Assembly (NCBI RefSeq): GCF_022024115.1
Contig: NZ_CP091792.1
Location: 868,001-932,000, forward strand
Length of the DNA stretch: 64,000 nt
From: Prevotella communis
GTDB lineage: Bacteria; Bacteroidota; Bacteroidia; Bacteroidales; Bacteroidaceae
Direction of reading: 5' to 3'
Part shown: positions 36,530 to 46,116 of the stretch, piece by piece
How positions within the stretch are numbered: the stretch's first letter is position 1
Layout of the letters: every line of letters starts with the position of its first letter
Notes under the pieces: model-generated
Databases searched by the model: none
Seen by the model: the letters and a program-made list of their open reading frames with translations, nothing else
Told to the model about the DNA's origin: nothing
Program-made: the position numbers and the translations under genes

Positions 36530-39500
36530 ATGGAAAAAAGACTAATGACAATGTTAGTGGGCTTATTCCTTCTGGTAGGAGGAGTATTGGCTCAGACAAA
36601 AGTCAGTGGTACCGTTGTGTCTCAAGATGACGGACAACCCGTAGTGGGTGCAACGGTCCTGGTTGTAGGAACCAGCACAGGTGCTGTGACAAATGCCAAT
36701 GGTCAGTTCTCAGTGACTGTACCTGCAGGCAAGAAAACCTTGCGCGTATCATACATTGGTATGGTTACGCAGGATGTGACTGCTCGTCCCAACATGCGTA
36801 TTAGCTTGGTCTCTAACAACAAGGCTCTGGATGAAGTCATCGTTGTGGCTTATGGCACACAGAAGAAGTCTTCATTCACGGGTTCTGCCCAGAGCATCAG
36901 TGCAGAGGACGTAGAACTTCGCCCTGTAACGAGTGTAACAAAGGCATTGGAAGGAAACGTGACTGGTGTTCAGATGACTTCTGGTTCTGGTCAGCCTGGT
37001 TCTTCGCCTAGTATCCGCGTACGTGGTTTCGGTTCTATCAATGCTTCAAGCGCACCTCTTTATGTGGTTGATGGTATTCCTTACGATGGTAGTCTGGCAT
37101 CACTGAACCCTTCAGATATTGAGTCTATGACCGTGCTGAAGGATGCTTCTTCTGGCGCTCTGTATGGTGCTCGTGGTGCCAATGGTGTAGTGATGATTAC
37201 TACCAAGAGAGGTCAGGAGGGTAAAACTAACGTGACTTGGCGTTCTAACGTAGGTTGGTCAAACCGTGCTAATAAGCGTTACCAGAATGTCAGCCAGACT
37301 GAGTTTACTCAGTTGGTTTACGAGGCTCTGCGTAATGCTGAGTGGGATGGCGGCGCATCTTGGACTGATGCAGAGGCTATTGCACGCGCCAGTCTCGGCA
37401 GCGAACTCGGTGGCGAGAGCTACAACCCCTTCAAGAACTATACTTGGGATCAGATTATCGACCCCGCTACAGGTCAGGTTCGCACAGACGCAAAGTCTGC
37501 ATGGAATGAGGATTGGCTTGATGCCGTAACACGCGACAACGCTCTGCGTCATGAGCATCAGCTCTCTCTGAGTGGTGGTAACGAGAAGACTAAGTATGCT
37601 ATGTCACTGGGTTACCTGAACGAGGATGGTATCTTGAAAACCACTTCTTTCCAGCGTTATAACGCCCGCGTGAATGTGGATACAAAGGTGAACGACTGGT
37701 TCCGTGCTAATGTTGGTTTGAACGTGGCTCACTCTATTTCAAACTTCAGCGACTATGATGGTACTTCATATTCAAACGTATGGTACACAGCTCAGTTTGT
37801 CAATCCCTTGTTCCCTGTATACCTGAAAGATGCAGAGGGTAAGTCTGTCTATAGAAATGGTCAGATTGAGTACGATTGGGGTGAGGCTCTTGCTAATGGC
37901 GACCAGCGTCCAGGTTCAATGAGCGACCATAGCTCACTGGGTATGCTGATGCTCGACAAGGCTGACATCCGTCGTGACGTAGCAGGTATGCGTTCTGGTT
38001 TGGTATTCGGTAGCGACGACGATAAGATGGGTTGGGCAAAAGGCCTGAAGCTGGCTATCAACTTCGGTTTCGACTATGACAACAATAACCGTATGCGTTA
38101 TATGAATATGGAGCATGGTAACCAGGCTGCTTCTGGTGGTTTGCTCACCAAGTACAGCATGCGTACTCAGAGCTACACTTTCAACCAGCTGCTGACTTGG
38201 AGCCGTTCTTTTGACAAGCACTCTTTCGATGTTCTTGCAGGTCACGAGTTCTATGCTTATAACTACAAATTCATGGATGCAGAGCGTTCTGGTTTGATGA
38301 GCGGACTGCTGGAGCTTCGTCCAGGTGCCACTCTGAAGGATGCTGACAGCTATTCTTTGGATTATCGCATCAACTCTTGGCTGGGTCGTTTCAACTATAA
38401 CTACGACGATAAGTATTATTTCTCTGCTTCTCTGCGTTCTGATGCTTCTTCACGCTTTAAGAGCGGTAACCGCACTGGTACTTTCTGGTCTCTGGGTGGT
38501 AACTGGCGTATCTCAAGCGAGGAGTTCATGAAGGATGTGAAATGGGTGGACAACCTGTCACTCAAACTGAGCTATGGTGAGCAGGGTAACGATGACATCC
38601 TCGATGCCGATGGTAATTCTAACTATTATGTATGGCAGGGTCTGTCAAGTGTGGCCTATCCTAATGCCAACACTGTGGGTGCTGTGCTCTCTACACTGCA
38701 GAACAACGAGGTGTCTTGGGAGAAGAACTCAAACCTAAACATTGGCTTGGAGGGTACTCTTCTGGATCGTCGTATCCGCTTCAGTGCAGAATACTATGTT
38801 CGTAAGACAACTGATATGTTGCTCGACTACCCAATGGCTGTTTCAACTGGTTTCTCTGGTTACTCTGCTAACGTGGGTAACATGAAGAACTCTGGTTTTG
38901 AGTTCGAGCTGTCTGGTACTCCCGTTCGCTTCCAGGACTTCGAATGGAATGTTTCTTGGATGGGTTCTACTATCAAGAACGAGGTTACCAAGCTGACTGC
39001 TGAGTCACCTGAGATTCTTTCTGGTAGCTATATCATCAAGGAAGGTCTGCCTCTGAATACATTCTATCTGCGTAAGAGTGCAGGTGTGGATCCTGCTACT
39101 GGTAAGCAGCTCTACTGGGTTTACGACACTGATGCTGATGGCAACCGTGTGAACGAGCGTATCAGTGATAGCTATTCAGAAGCATCTTCTTGCCGTTATG
39201 AGATGGGTTCTCGTATTCCAGATTTGTATGGTAGCATTGGTACTGATGTCAGCTATAAAGGCTTCAACCTGTCAATCCTGACAACTTACTCAATTGGTGG
39301 TAAAGTGCTGGACAACATGTATTACAACTCAATGAACCTGAGCTATCTCAGTTCTACTTGGAATAAGAATGTGCTGCGTCGCTGGCAGAAGCCAGGTGAT
39401 ATTACCGACGTTCCTCGTGTAGGAATTAAAGAGAATGTTCACGTGACCGATCGTTATCTGATCAACGCTTCTTACTTCGCCATTAAGAACATTACTCTGA

Positions 39501-39691
39501 GCTATACTCTTCCAAAGTCTTTGGTTAGCAAGGCTAGCCTGGGTGGTGTGAAGGTTTATGGTTCTTTCGATAATGTGGCTCTGTTCAGTCATCTTGACGG
39601 TATGGATCCTCAGTATAATTTCAGTGGTGGCACTACTTATTCTTACTCACCGAATAAGACGCTGACCATGGGTATTGAAGTTAATTTCTAA
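36530..39691 (+). CDS. SusC/RagA family TonB-dependent outer-membrane transporter
   Basis: A 1053-residue protein with a signal peptide to about residue 21. A carboxypeptidase-regulatory-like domain (about 22-105) and a TonB box region with DEVIVVAYGTQKKSSFTG come next, then the plug domain with LYVVDGIPYDG and VLKDASSGALYGARGANGVV. A 22-strand barrel ends GIEVNF. It imports glycans or peptides bound by its SusD partner, powered by TonB. It is first of three genes. No anti-sigma-type N-terminal extension is present and no glycoside hydrolase is adjacent, so the substrate is not indicated. Confidence 0.95.
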   Translation: MEKRLMTMLVGLFLLVGGVLAQTKVSGTVVSQDDGQPVVGATVLVVGTSTGAVTNANGQFSVTVPAGKKTLRVSYIGMVTQDVTARPNMRISLVSNNKALDEVIVVAYGTQKKSSFTGSAQSISAEDVELRPVTSVTKALEGNVTGVQMTSGSGQPGSSPSIRVRGFGSINASSAPLYVVDGIPYDGSLASLNPSDIESMTVLKDASSGALYGARGANGVVMITTKRGQEGKTNVTWRSNVGWSNRANKRYQNVSQTEFTQLVYEALRNAEWDGGASWTDAEAIARASLGSELGGESYNPFKNYTWDQIIDPATGQVRTDAKSAWNEDWLDAVTRDNALRHEHQLSLSGGNEKTKYAMSLGYLNEDGILKTTSFQRYNARVNVDTKVNDWFRANVGLNVAHSISNFSDYDGTSYSNVWYTAQFVNPLFPVYLKDAEGKSVYRNGQIEYDWGEALANGDQRPGSMSDHSSLGMLMLDKADIRRDVAGMRSGLVFGSDDDKMGWAKGLKLAINFGFDYDNNNRMRYMNMEHGNQAASGGLLTKYSMRTQSYTFNQLLTWSRSFDKHSFDVLAGHEFYAYNYKFMDAERSGLMSGLLELRPGATLKDADSYSLDYRINSWLGRFNYNYDDKYYFSASLRSDASSRFKSGNRTGTFWSLGGNWRISSEEFMKDVKWVDNLSLKLSYGEQGNDDILDADGNSNYYVWQGLSSVAYPNANTVGAVLSTLQNNEVSWEKNSNLNIGLEGTLLDRRIRFSAEYYVRKTTDMLLDYPMAVSTGFSGYSANVGNMKNSGFEFELSGTPVRFQDFEWNVSWMGSTIKNEVTKLTAESPEILSGSYIIKEGLPLNTFYLRKSAGVDPATGKQLYWVYDTDADGNRVNERISDSYSEASSCRYEMGSRIPDLYGSIGTDVSYKGFNLSILTTYSIGGKVLDNMYYNSMNLSYLSSTWNKNVLRRWQKPGDITDVPRVGIKENVHVTDRYLINASYFAIKNITLSYTLPKSLVSKASLGGVKVYGSFDNVALFSHLDGMDPQYNFSGGTTYSYSPNKTLTMGIEVNF

Positions 39692-39714
39692 TACAAAAAA
39701 GAAAGGAATAAAAT

Positions 39715-41262
39715 ATGAAAGCAATATATAAATATACACTGATGGGCTTGCTTGGTGCAACCATGTTGACTGCTTGCTCAGATGATCAGTTGGACACCAC
39801 GCCTTCTACCTCTGTTGCAACAGAGAAGATGACAGGCTCTGCAGGTAGTGCTATTGCAGCTATTGATGGTATCTACCGTACAATGTACACCACTGGTTAT
39901 ACAACAGGATGGGAGCATGAGGAATTTGGACTCTCTGCTATCAACCTGGCTGCCGACCTGATGGGTGAAGACCACATTCAGGCAAAGTCTGGTAGTGGTT
40001 GGTTCTACTATGACTATCTCTATGATGTGAAGGGTGACTATACTCATACACAGGGTCGTCCTTATGGTGTGTGGAATTTCTTCTATACGCTGATTGCCAA
40101 TGCCAACTATGTGACAACGGCTGAAAAGACAATGACTGGCGACCCTTCAGACGTGAATTATGTTGTTGGTCAGGCTTACGCTATCCGTGCCTTCAGCTAT
40201 TTCATGCTGGCTCAGTGGTATTCACGTACTCTGGTAGGTCATGAGACGGAACCTTGTGTACCTATCTACACGGAGCCCACTACAAAGGATACGCAGGGTA
40301 AGGCTCGTGAGACTGTTGCTAAGGTATATGAGCAGATTGACAGCGACATCAAGAAGGCTGAGGAACTGCTCTCTGCTACGGAACACGATCGCAATAGCAA
40401 GTCACACATCAATTTGGCTGTAGCTTACGGTCTGCACGCACGTATCGCACAGGTAGAGGAGAAATGGGATGATGTTCTGACTTATTCTACCAAGGCTATT
40501 GCCGAGGCTAAGAAGGAGAAGATTAATATCATAGAAGTTGGCCAGTTTGCCGGACTTAACAAAGTGTCTGCATCTAACGTGATGTGGGGTATGAACATCA
40601 TTGCTGACCAGACCACAGGTTATGCAGGCTTCTTCACTCATATGGATGCTGATCAGGGAAAATATGGTGCGTCTGCCCGTCAGCAGATAACCAGGGGCCT
40701 TTACAACAAGATGGGTGCTAACGATGCCCGTCGTGCTTGGTGGAACCCTGAGGATCCTGCAAATGGTGACAATGGTTACCAGCAGGAGAAGTTCAAGTTC
40801 GTGAACTATGCTACATGGGAAGGTGACTATATCTTCATGCGTGTTGAGGAAATGTATCTGGCAAAGGCTGAGGCCGAGTGTATGCTGGGTAATGATGTTG
40901 ATGCTCAGAATACATTGAAGGCCTTGATGGCTTATCGTGATCCTGATTATACTTGCGCAAAGACTGGTACAGCAATGTCTGCAACAACCGATTTGGCAAG
41001 TGGCTCACTGCGTGAGGAAATCATCAAACAGCGTCGTATTGAGTTGTGGGGTGAGTTCGGTCGTATCTATGATATCCGCCGTTTGCATCAGGGCTTCGTA
41101 CGTAGCACAGCCGATGGTCATCCTTCAGCTGCAGCATCAGCTAAGTTGAATGCTGCCACAAGTAATCCTGAGAGCTACAAGTGGGTGATGGTTATTCCTC
41201 AGGCTGAGTTCGATGGCAATGCAAATATGGATGATAGTAAGGATCAGAATCCATTTGATTAA
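39715..41262 (+). CDS. SusD/RagB family nutrient-binding lipoprotein
   Basis: A 515-residue protein with lipobox LTAC (MKAIYKYTLMGLLGATMLTAC). It has the SusD fold, with TPR-like helices and typical late motifs KAEAECMLGN and IKQRRIELWGEFGRIYDIRR. It forms a lid on the SusC barrel at the cell surface and captures ligand. It follows susC after 23 bp. Confidence 0.95.
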   Translation: MKAIYKYTLMGLLGATMLTACSDDQLDTTPSTSVATEKMTGSAGSAIAAIDGIYRTMYTTGYTTGWEHEEFGLSAINLAADLMGEDHIQAKSGSGWFYYDYLYDVKGDYTHTQGRPYGVWNFFYTLIANANYVTTAEKTMTGDPSDVNYVVGQAYAIRAFSYFMLAQWYSRTLVGHETEPCVPIYTEPTTKDTQGKARETVAKVYEQIDSDIKKAEELLSATEHDRNSKSHINLAVAYGLHARIAQVEEKWDDVLTYSTKAIAEAKKEKINIIEVGQFAGLNKVSASNVMWGMNIIADQTTGYAGFFTHMDADQGKYGASARQQITRGLYNKMGANDARRAWWNPEDPANGDNGYQQEKFKFVNYATWEGDYIFMRVEEMYLAKAEAECMLGNDVDAQNTLKALMAYRDPDYTCAKTGTAMSATTDLASGSLREEIIKQRRIELWGEFGRIYDIRRLHQGFVRSTADGHPSAAASAKLNAATSNPESYKWVMVIPQAEFDGNANMDDSKDQNPFD

Positions 41263-41289
41263 TAATAATGTAAAATAATGAGATTTATT

Positions 41290-42078
41290 ATGAAGAAATA
41301 TATATTAGGCTTGGCCTTATTCGCAGGTATGATGCTTACTGCTTGTGATACGGATAACGTGGGCACTACTTATACCACGTCGGCTCAAAACATCTCATTT
41401 GAGAATGCAGAGCCAAATACTGTTGTAACAAAAGCGTCTTCAGTTACTGTACCTGTTGCTATAACTCGTTCTAATACGGCATCTGAATATACGGTACATT
41501 ATACTTTCTCTACAGAAGATGGTACTGTACTGACAGATAAGAATGGTGGTACTGCAACCTTTGCAGCTGGTGAGTGGTCAACAACTGTCTCTATTGACGC
41601 TGCTGGTATGGAGCCTGGTACAACCTATACTTGTAAACTGACACTTAGCGATGAAGACGTTGCTACCGCTGATACGATTGTTGGAGGTTCAATTAATGCT
41701 ACAACAACTGTCACTGTGATGTGTGACTACGATTGGGAAGAGCTTGGTACGGGTGTTTACACGTCAGAACTCTTTGAGGACAGCTGGGAACAGCCTGTTT
41801 TACGTGCAAAAGGAACAAATGTATACAAACTTCCTGATTGTCTTTACAAAGGCTATGACATCCAGTTTGAACTGAGTGATGATGGTAACAGTCTTGTTGC
41901 TTTTGAGCCTCAGAAGATGGGTTATAAGCATAGTAGCTATGGCATGGTCTATTTCTATTCTGAGGAAATGGCTCGTGTAGGTAATGTATTGAATTTCAGT
42001 ATGTATGGACTGGTAGTATATAATGGAAAATTAGCAACCTTGTGGAGTGGATTTACCGAGTCTATTCAGCTTCCATAA
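41290..42078 (+). CDS. Surface lipoprotein with Calx-beta-like domain (SusE-position protein)
   Basis: The start at 41290 (MKKYILGLALFAGMMLTACDT) gives a clean lipoprotein signal; 41278 is a weaker alternative. 262 residues. After the lipobox comes an Ig/Calx-beta-like domain (SSVTVPVAITRSNTASEYTV to about residue 130), then a beta-rich C-terminal domain of unknown type. It lies in the SusE position of the operon, 27 bp after susD, and probably helps bind the substrate at the surface. A terminator follows. Confidence 0.75.
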   Translation: MKKYILGLALFAGMMLTACDTDNVGTTYTTSAQNISFENAEPNTVVTKASSVTVPVAITRSNTASEYTVHYTFSTEDGTVLTDKNGGTATFAAGEWSTTVSIDAAGMEPGTTYTCKLTLSDEDVATADTIVGGSINATTTVTVMCDYDWEELGTGVYTSELFEDSWEQPVLRAKGTNVYKLPDCLYKGYDIQFELSDDGNSLVAFEPQKMGYKHSSYGMVYFYSEEMARVGNVLNFSMYGLVVYNGKLATLWSGFTESIQLP

Positions 42079-42098
42079 GTATGTTAATAAGATGAATA

Positions 42099-42138
42099 TA
42101 AAAAAGAGTGTCACAATAGGGTGACACTCTTTTTTTTA
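42099..42138. terminator. Terminator of the SusC operon (bidirectional)
   Basis: AAAAAGAGTGTCAC / GTGACACTCTTTTT stem with a short loop and T run; it also serves the convergent asparaginase gene. Confidence 0.85.
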
Positions 42139-42145
42139 TGATAAA

Positions 42146-43237
42146 TTACACCGTTATCTCTCCACAGATACTCTGTTTCATAAATTTCCGCACCTGCTCT
42201 GGATCATCATATTTTCCTTGCAGATACATCAGTTTGGTGACTGCTGCCTCTACGGTGCCGTCGTAGCCGCTGATGACGCCGGCTTCCTGAAGTTGGTAGC
42301 CAGTGTCGTAGCGTCCCATCTCCACACAGCCTTGCAGACACTGACTGATATTGATGATGACCTTGCCTCTGCGGGTGCCTTCACGCAGGGCGCTGATCAG
42401 CCAGGGGTTCTGGGGCGCATTGCCAGAGCCGAAGGTACGCATCACTATGGCGCGCAGATTGGGTGTGGCAATGATATGACGAATCAAATCCTCACGGATG
42501 CCTGGGAACAGTGAGAAGATAATCACGTTGTTGTCGAGGCGGAACTGTGGGGTGAGGGATGGGTTCTGAAGACGGATGGCTGATGGACGATGGATGTACT
42601 CGTCGTGATAGGTGATCTCTACACCTGCATCCGCCAGATGGGGATAGTTGAATGACTCGAAGGCATCGAACTCATCAGCACTCTGTTTGGTGGTGCGATT
42701 GCCGCGCATCAGGTGACCATTGAAATAGATGCCTACTTCGGGCACCATCGCCGTGCCGTCCTGACGACGGGCGGCAGCAATCTCGATGCTGGTGATGAGG
42801 TTCTCCTTGCCATCGGTACGCAACTGGCCGATAGGCAGCTGTGAACCAGTGAGTATAACGGGCTTGGTGAGGTTCTCGAGCATGAACGACAGGGCAGAGG
42901 CTGTGTAGGCCATTGTGTCTGTGCCGTGCAAAATCACAAAACCGTCGTACTCCTCGTAATGATCGGCAATGATATGTGCCAACTCTGTCCAGAGCTTTGG
43001 CGACATGTCGCTGGAGTCGATGGGCGGGTTGAACTGATGGGTGGCTATCTCGGTCTGAAACTGAGTCAGCTCTGGCACCCTACTAAGCAGGTGCTCGAAG
43101 TCAAATGGCTCCAGAGCACCTGTCTGTGGGTTGTGGTTCATACCGATGGTACCACCGGTGTAAATCAATAGTATCTTTGAGATTTGAGGTTTGAGGTTTG
43201 AGATTTGAGGTTTGAGGTTTGAGATTTGAGGTTTCAT
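42146..43237 (-). CDS. ansA: L-asparaginase, type I
   Basis: A 363-residue protein that hydrolyses asparagine to aspartate and ammonia. Motif 1 is LLIYTGGTIGM with the catalytic Thr, motif 2 is VILHGTDTMAYTASAL and TGSQLPIGQLRTDGKENL follows. There is no signal peptide, so it is cytoplasmic. The first 20 or so residues (MKPQISNLKPQISN and so on) are encoded by a 7-bp-period repeat that reaches the start codon. The start overlaps the stop of the four-helix-bundle gene (ATGA), so translation may be coupled. Confidence 0.92.
   Translation of the reverse strand: MKPQISNLKPQISNLKPQISKILLIYTGGTIGMNHNPQTGALEPFDFEHLLSRVPELTQFQTEIATHQFNPPIDSSDMSPKLWTELAHIIADHYEEYDGFVILHGTDTMAYTASALSFMLENLTKPVILTGSQLPIGQLRTDGKENLITSIEIAAARRQDGTAMVPEVGIYFNGHLMRGNRTTKQSADEFDAFESFNYPHLADAGVEITYHDEYIHRPSAIRLQNPSLTPQFRLDNNVIIFSLFPGIREDLIRHIIATPNLRAIVMRTFGSGNAPQNPWLISALREGTRRGKVIINISQCLQGCVEMGRYDTGYQLQEAGVISGYDGTVEAAVTKLMYLQGKYDDPEQVRKFMKQSICGEITV
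43176..43234. repeat. 7-bp-period repeat at the asparaginase N-terminus
   Basis: At least eight units of tttgagg/tttgaga on the plus strand. It encodes the repeating N-terminal peptide of AnsA and is inverted relative to the repeat at 43602-43640. Confidence 0.9.
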
Positions 43238-43596
43238 TCTTTTATGTTTTTTGTCGTTTTAACAATTTTGATGAGTACTGCATATATTCGATTCCAATCG
43301 GCATACAATGATTCGAATTGAGAATCATCGATGTATTTTGATTTGTGGATTAGGTCTAACCAGAACCCTGTTTCTCCAGCCTCTTTTAAGGCGATACTCA
43401 TTTTGTTGCAAAAATCAGCTCTACTTTGGGCATTTTTTCCTTCGAACGAGTTGGCTCCGATACTAGTTCCTGATCTGAGAATCTGCTTTGACATGACATA
43501 TTCATGTTTCTCATCTGTAAGATACTTATACAGGTTGACAATCCTTATGGCAAAGTCGCTTGCAATATCATAGATATTATTCTCAATAGTCTTCAT
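43234..43596 (-). CDS. Four-helix-bundle protein (S23/IVP family)
   Basis: A 120-residue, all-helical protein with ILRSGTSIGANSFEG and FCNKMSIALKEAGETGFWL, the conserved core of the four-helix-bundle family. Its first members were found in intervening sequences of 23S rRNA, and relatives include Avd of diversity-generating retroelements. Function is otherwise unknown. Here it sits in a protein operon between the porin and asparaginase genes. Heptanucleotide repeats in opposite orientation flank it on both sides. Its stop overlaps the ansA start by 4 bp. Confidence 0.88.
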   Translation of the reverse strand: MKTIENNIYDIASDFAIRIVNLYKYLTDEKHEYVMSKQILRSGTSIGANSFEGKNAQSRADFCNKMSIALKEAGETGFWLDLIHKSKYIDDSQFESLYADWNRIYAVLIKIVKTTKNIKE

Positions 43597-43601
43597 CTAC
43601 T

Positions 43602-43640
43602 AAACCTCAAACCTCAAATCTTAAACCTCAAAACCTAAAG
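43602..43640. repeat. 7-bp-period repeat upstream of the four-helix-bundle gene
   Basis: Units aaacctc, aaacctc, aaatctt, aaacctc, aaaacct. It overlaps the last codons of the porin gene and is complementary in sense to the repeat at 43176-43234. Confidence 0.85.
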
Positions 43641-44659
43641 TCAAGCTCCACGTCAACCATGTTGTAGTTGTGCTTGTCGGCGTTGGCGATGGTGCGGTCG
43701 TTCACACGGGCATACTCCAGGTTGATCTGCAAGTTCTTGGTGAACATGTAGTCAGCACCAACCTCATACATGGTCTTTGACTGTCCCCATTCCTTGGCCT
43801 CGCGGTAGAGGTCGTAGCGAGCCTTTACGTGCATCTTGTTCTTCTGGATAGGAGCAATGCAAAGGGCATAGATACCATCGGCCTTGTCGCTGGTGTGGGC
43901 TGCATTCCAACCCTGGCTGTGGATATACTCCGTGCGGAAGGTCCAGTCGTTCTGGGCATATTCGCCTGAGAGGGCGTAGCGATTCTTCTCGCCAACACCG
44001 GCACGACTACCAGTCCATCCGAAAGCACCAATGCGCATACCCTTAACGGGCATTACCCACATTCCACCGATGATGTCCTTGCGGTTGTCCTTATCCTTCT
44101 GGTTGATGCCCTCACCATTGAAAGCACCTACCTGATAGTGCAGCAGGTTGCGACCTTCGGCATTCTTGAGGAAGTCACCCTGAATCTGAACACCGATGTC
44201 ACGACCATTTGAAGCGTTGCCGCCACAGCGGTCAGAGAAACCAGCCAACTTGCTGACGTTTTGAGAGTAGCTCATGAAGCCCTGTGTGATAGGGTGCATG
44301 GGGTTCTCGAATGTGAAGGGACGCTTGAACTGACCTGCCTTCACCTTGAAGAACTCGTACTTCTGCCACTCACCAAAGAGGTCAACCAGACGAATGTCGG
44401 TTGAAGACTTGTCAGGATCGTAGGTGTTACCATTGATCTGCATCTGTACCTTCCAATAAAAATCCTCGTGGGCACGGCCTTCTAATGCCATACGAACCAA
44501 GCGCAAGTTGAAACCATTGTTCTCTTTAGCATCCTGGTCACTGGCTTGATACTGCACCATGCCGTAACCACTGAACTTCACATTCTTAAACCATTCGCTC
44601 TGAGCCTGTGCGCCCAGTGTTGCGCCCATCATCAGGGCTGCTAATAATACTTTCTTCAT
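43628..44659 (-). CDS. Phosphate-selective porin O/P-like outer-membrane protein
   Basis: The start is placed at ATG 44659 (MKKVLLAALMMGATLGAQAQS), which gives a proper signal peptide; the frame upstream to 44812 lies over rlmD. 343 residues. It has a barrel pattern with FSGYGMVQYQASD, KAGQFKRPFTFENP and terminal DVELDFRF. The family forms trimeric porins, some specific for phosphate or polyphosphate. It starts 20 bp after rlmD on the same strand. A 7-bp-period repeat begins at its stop codon. Confidence 0.85.
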   Translation of the reverse strand: MKKVLLAALMMGATLGAQAQSEWFKNVKFSGYGMVQYQASDQDAKENNGFNLRLVRMALEGRAHEDFYWKVQMQINGNTYDPDKSSTDIRLVDLFGEWQKYEFFKVKAGQFKRPFTFENPMHPITQGFMSYSQNVSKLAGFSDRCGGNASNGRDIGVQIQGDFLKNAEGRNLLHYQVGAFNGEGINQKDKDNRKDIIGGMWVMPVKGMRIGAFGWTGSRAGVGEKNRYALSGEYAQNDWTFRTEYIHSQGWNAAHTSDKADGIYALCIAPIQKNKMHVKARYDLYREAKEWGQSKTMYEVGADYMFTKNLQINLEYARVNDRTIANADKHNYNMVDVELDFRF

Positions 44660-44679
44660 ATTGTTTGCTTTTTGTTTTT

Positions 44680-46113
44680 TTATCTTTTCTTCAATAAGAC
44701 TACATTCTCCACATGTGGGGTGTGAGGAAACATATCTACGGGTTGCACCTCTATCACCTTGTACTGCTCGTCCAAATCCTGCAGGTCGCGAGCTTGTGTG
44801 GCAGGGTTGCACGATACATATACAATGCGGTCGGGGGCTGCGCGCAGAATAGTCTTCACAACGTCTGGATGCATACCGGCACGTGGGGGGTCGGTGATGA
44901 TGACATCTGGACGTCCGTGCTCTGCGATAAAATCGTCGGTGAGGATATCCTTCATATCGCCAGCATAGAACAGGGTGTTGCTGATGCCATTTATCTCGGA
45001 GTTGATTTTTGCATCCTCGATAGCCTCTGGCACATACTCGATACCAATCACCTGCTTGGCTTTCTTGGCAACGAAGTTGGCAATGGTTCCTGTGCCGGTG
45101 TAGAGGTCGTAGACCATCTCGTTGCCTGTCAATCCTGCGAACTCACGTGCTACACTGTAAAGGTGGTAGGCCTGCTCGGTGTTGGTCTGATAGAATGACT
45201 TTGGACCTACTTTGAACTTCAGGTCTTCCATGAGCTCAAAGATATGGTCTGTACCCTTGAACACGAGGATGTCCTGATCGCCAATGGTGTCATTGCACTT
45301 TTGGTTGTCGAGGTAGAGTAAGGACGTGATCTGTGGGAAGGTGTCGGCTACGTGTTGCAACAGGTCGAGTGCTTCTTTTTCGCCGCCCGTCTCATCATAG
45401 TGGAACTGGATAATCACCATCAACTCACCACTGGCGCTATTGCGGATAATGATGTCACGCAACAGACCAACCTGAGCGCGCAGGTCGAAGAACGATATGC
45501 CGTGCTCCATGGCGTAGTCGCGGATGTCATTGCGAATCTGATTATGCAGGTCGTCCATCAGCCAGCACTTCTCGATAGGCAGTATCTTATCGAAAGCACC
45601 TGTGATATGGAAACCGATGGCGGGCACATCCTTCAGGCTCTGACTCTCATCCTTAGGCAGTGCCGTAATTTCCTCTTTCGTCAGGTAACGTTTGTTGGCA
45701 CAACCGAAGTCCAGCTTGTTACGATACTCCTGAGTCTTTACAGACCCGAGAATAGTGCGGAACTCGGGCAGTTCTACTTTGCCGATACGGTGTAGCTGGT
45801 CAAATACTTGCTGCTGCTTGAACTTCAACTGTTCTTCATAGGGCAGGTTCTGCCATTTGCATCCACCGCATACACCGAAGTGCTTGCAAAAAGGAACGGC
45901 GCGCACCTTGCTGTATTCTACAAAGCGCACCACCTCGCCCTCGGCAAAAGAGTGCTTCTTGCGGCGAATCTGGATGTCGCAAACGTCACCAGGCACGCAG
46001 AATGGTACGAAGACCACCAGGTCGTTCCAGTGGAACAGGCATTTACCTTCGGCAGCAACAGCCTCAATGGTAACGCCTTCTAACAGGGGTAATGGTTTCT
46101 TGCTTCTCGCCAT
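44680..46113 (-). CDS. rlmD: 23S rRNA (uracil-C5)-methyltransferase, RlmD type
   Basis: The start is set at ATG 46113 (MARSKKPLPLLEG). 477 residues. A TRAM domain (about 10-70) is followed by an iron-sulfur site with Cys76, Cys82 and Cys85 (FCKHFGVCGGCKW) and a later Cys in IEKCWL. The methyltransferase core has YDLYTGTGTIANF, ITDPPRAGMHP and the catalytic Cys in VSCNPATQARDL. It methylates U1939 or a related uridine in 23S rRNA, or tRNA U54 in some relatives. It is first gene of the operon running to ansA. Confidence 0.9.
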   Translation of the reverse strand: MARSKKPLPLLEGVTIEAVAAEGKCLFHWNDLVVFVPFCVPGDVCDIQIRRKKHSFAEGEVVRFVEYSKVRAVPFCKHFGVCGGCKWQNLPYEEQLKFKQQQVFDQLHRIGKVELPEFRTILGSVKTQEYRNKLDFGCANKRYLTKEEITALPKDESQSLKDVPAIGFHITGAFDKILPIEKCWLMDDLHNQIRNDIRDYAMEHGISFFDLRAQVGLLRDIIIRNSASGELMVIIQFHYDETGGEKEALDLLQHVADTFPQITSLLYLDNQKCNDTIGDQDILVFKGTDHIFELMEDLKFKVGPKSFYQTNTEQAYHLYSVAREFAGLTGNEMVYDLYTGTGTIANFVAKKAKQVIGIEYVPEAIEDAKINSEINGISNTLFYAGDMKDILTDDFIAEHGRPDVIITDPPRAGMHPDVVKTILRAAPDRIVYVSCNPATQARDLQDLDEQYKVIEVQPVDMFPHTPHVENVVLLKKR

Positions 46114-46116
46114 TAT

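Noticed and set aside
43176-43640. Heptanucleotide arrays considered as CRISPR or IS ends
   Set aside because: No spacers of constant length, no cas genes, no transposase inside; the enclosed gene is a four-helix-bundle protein.
44660-44812. N-terminal extension of the porin frame
   Set aside because: Overlaps rlmD and hides the clear signal peptide beginning at 44659.
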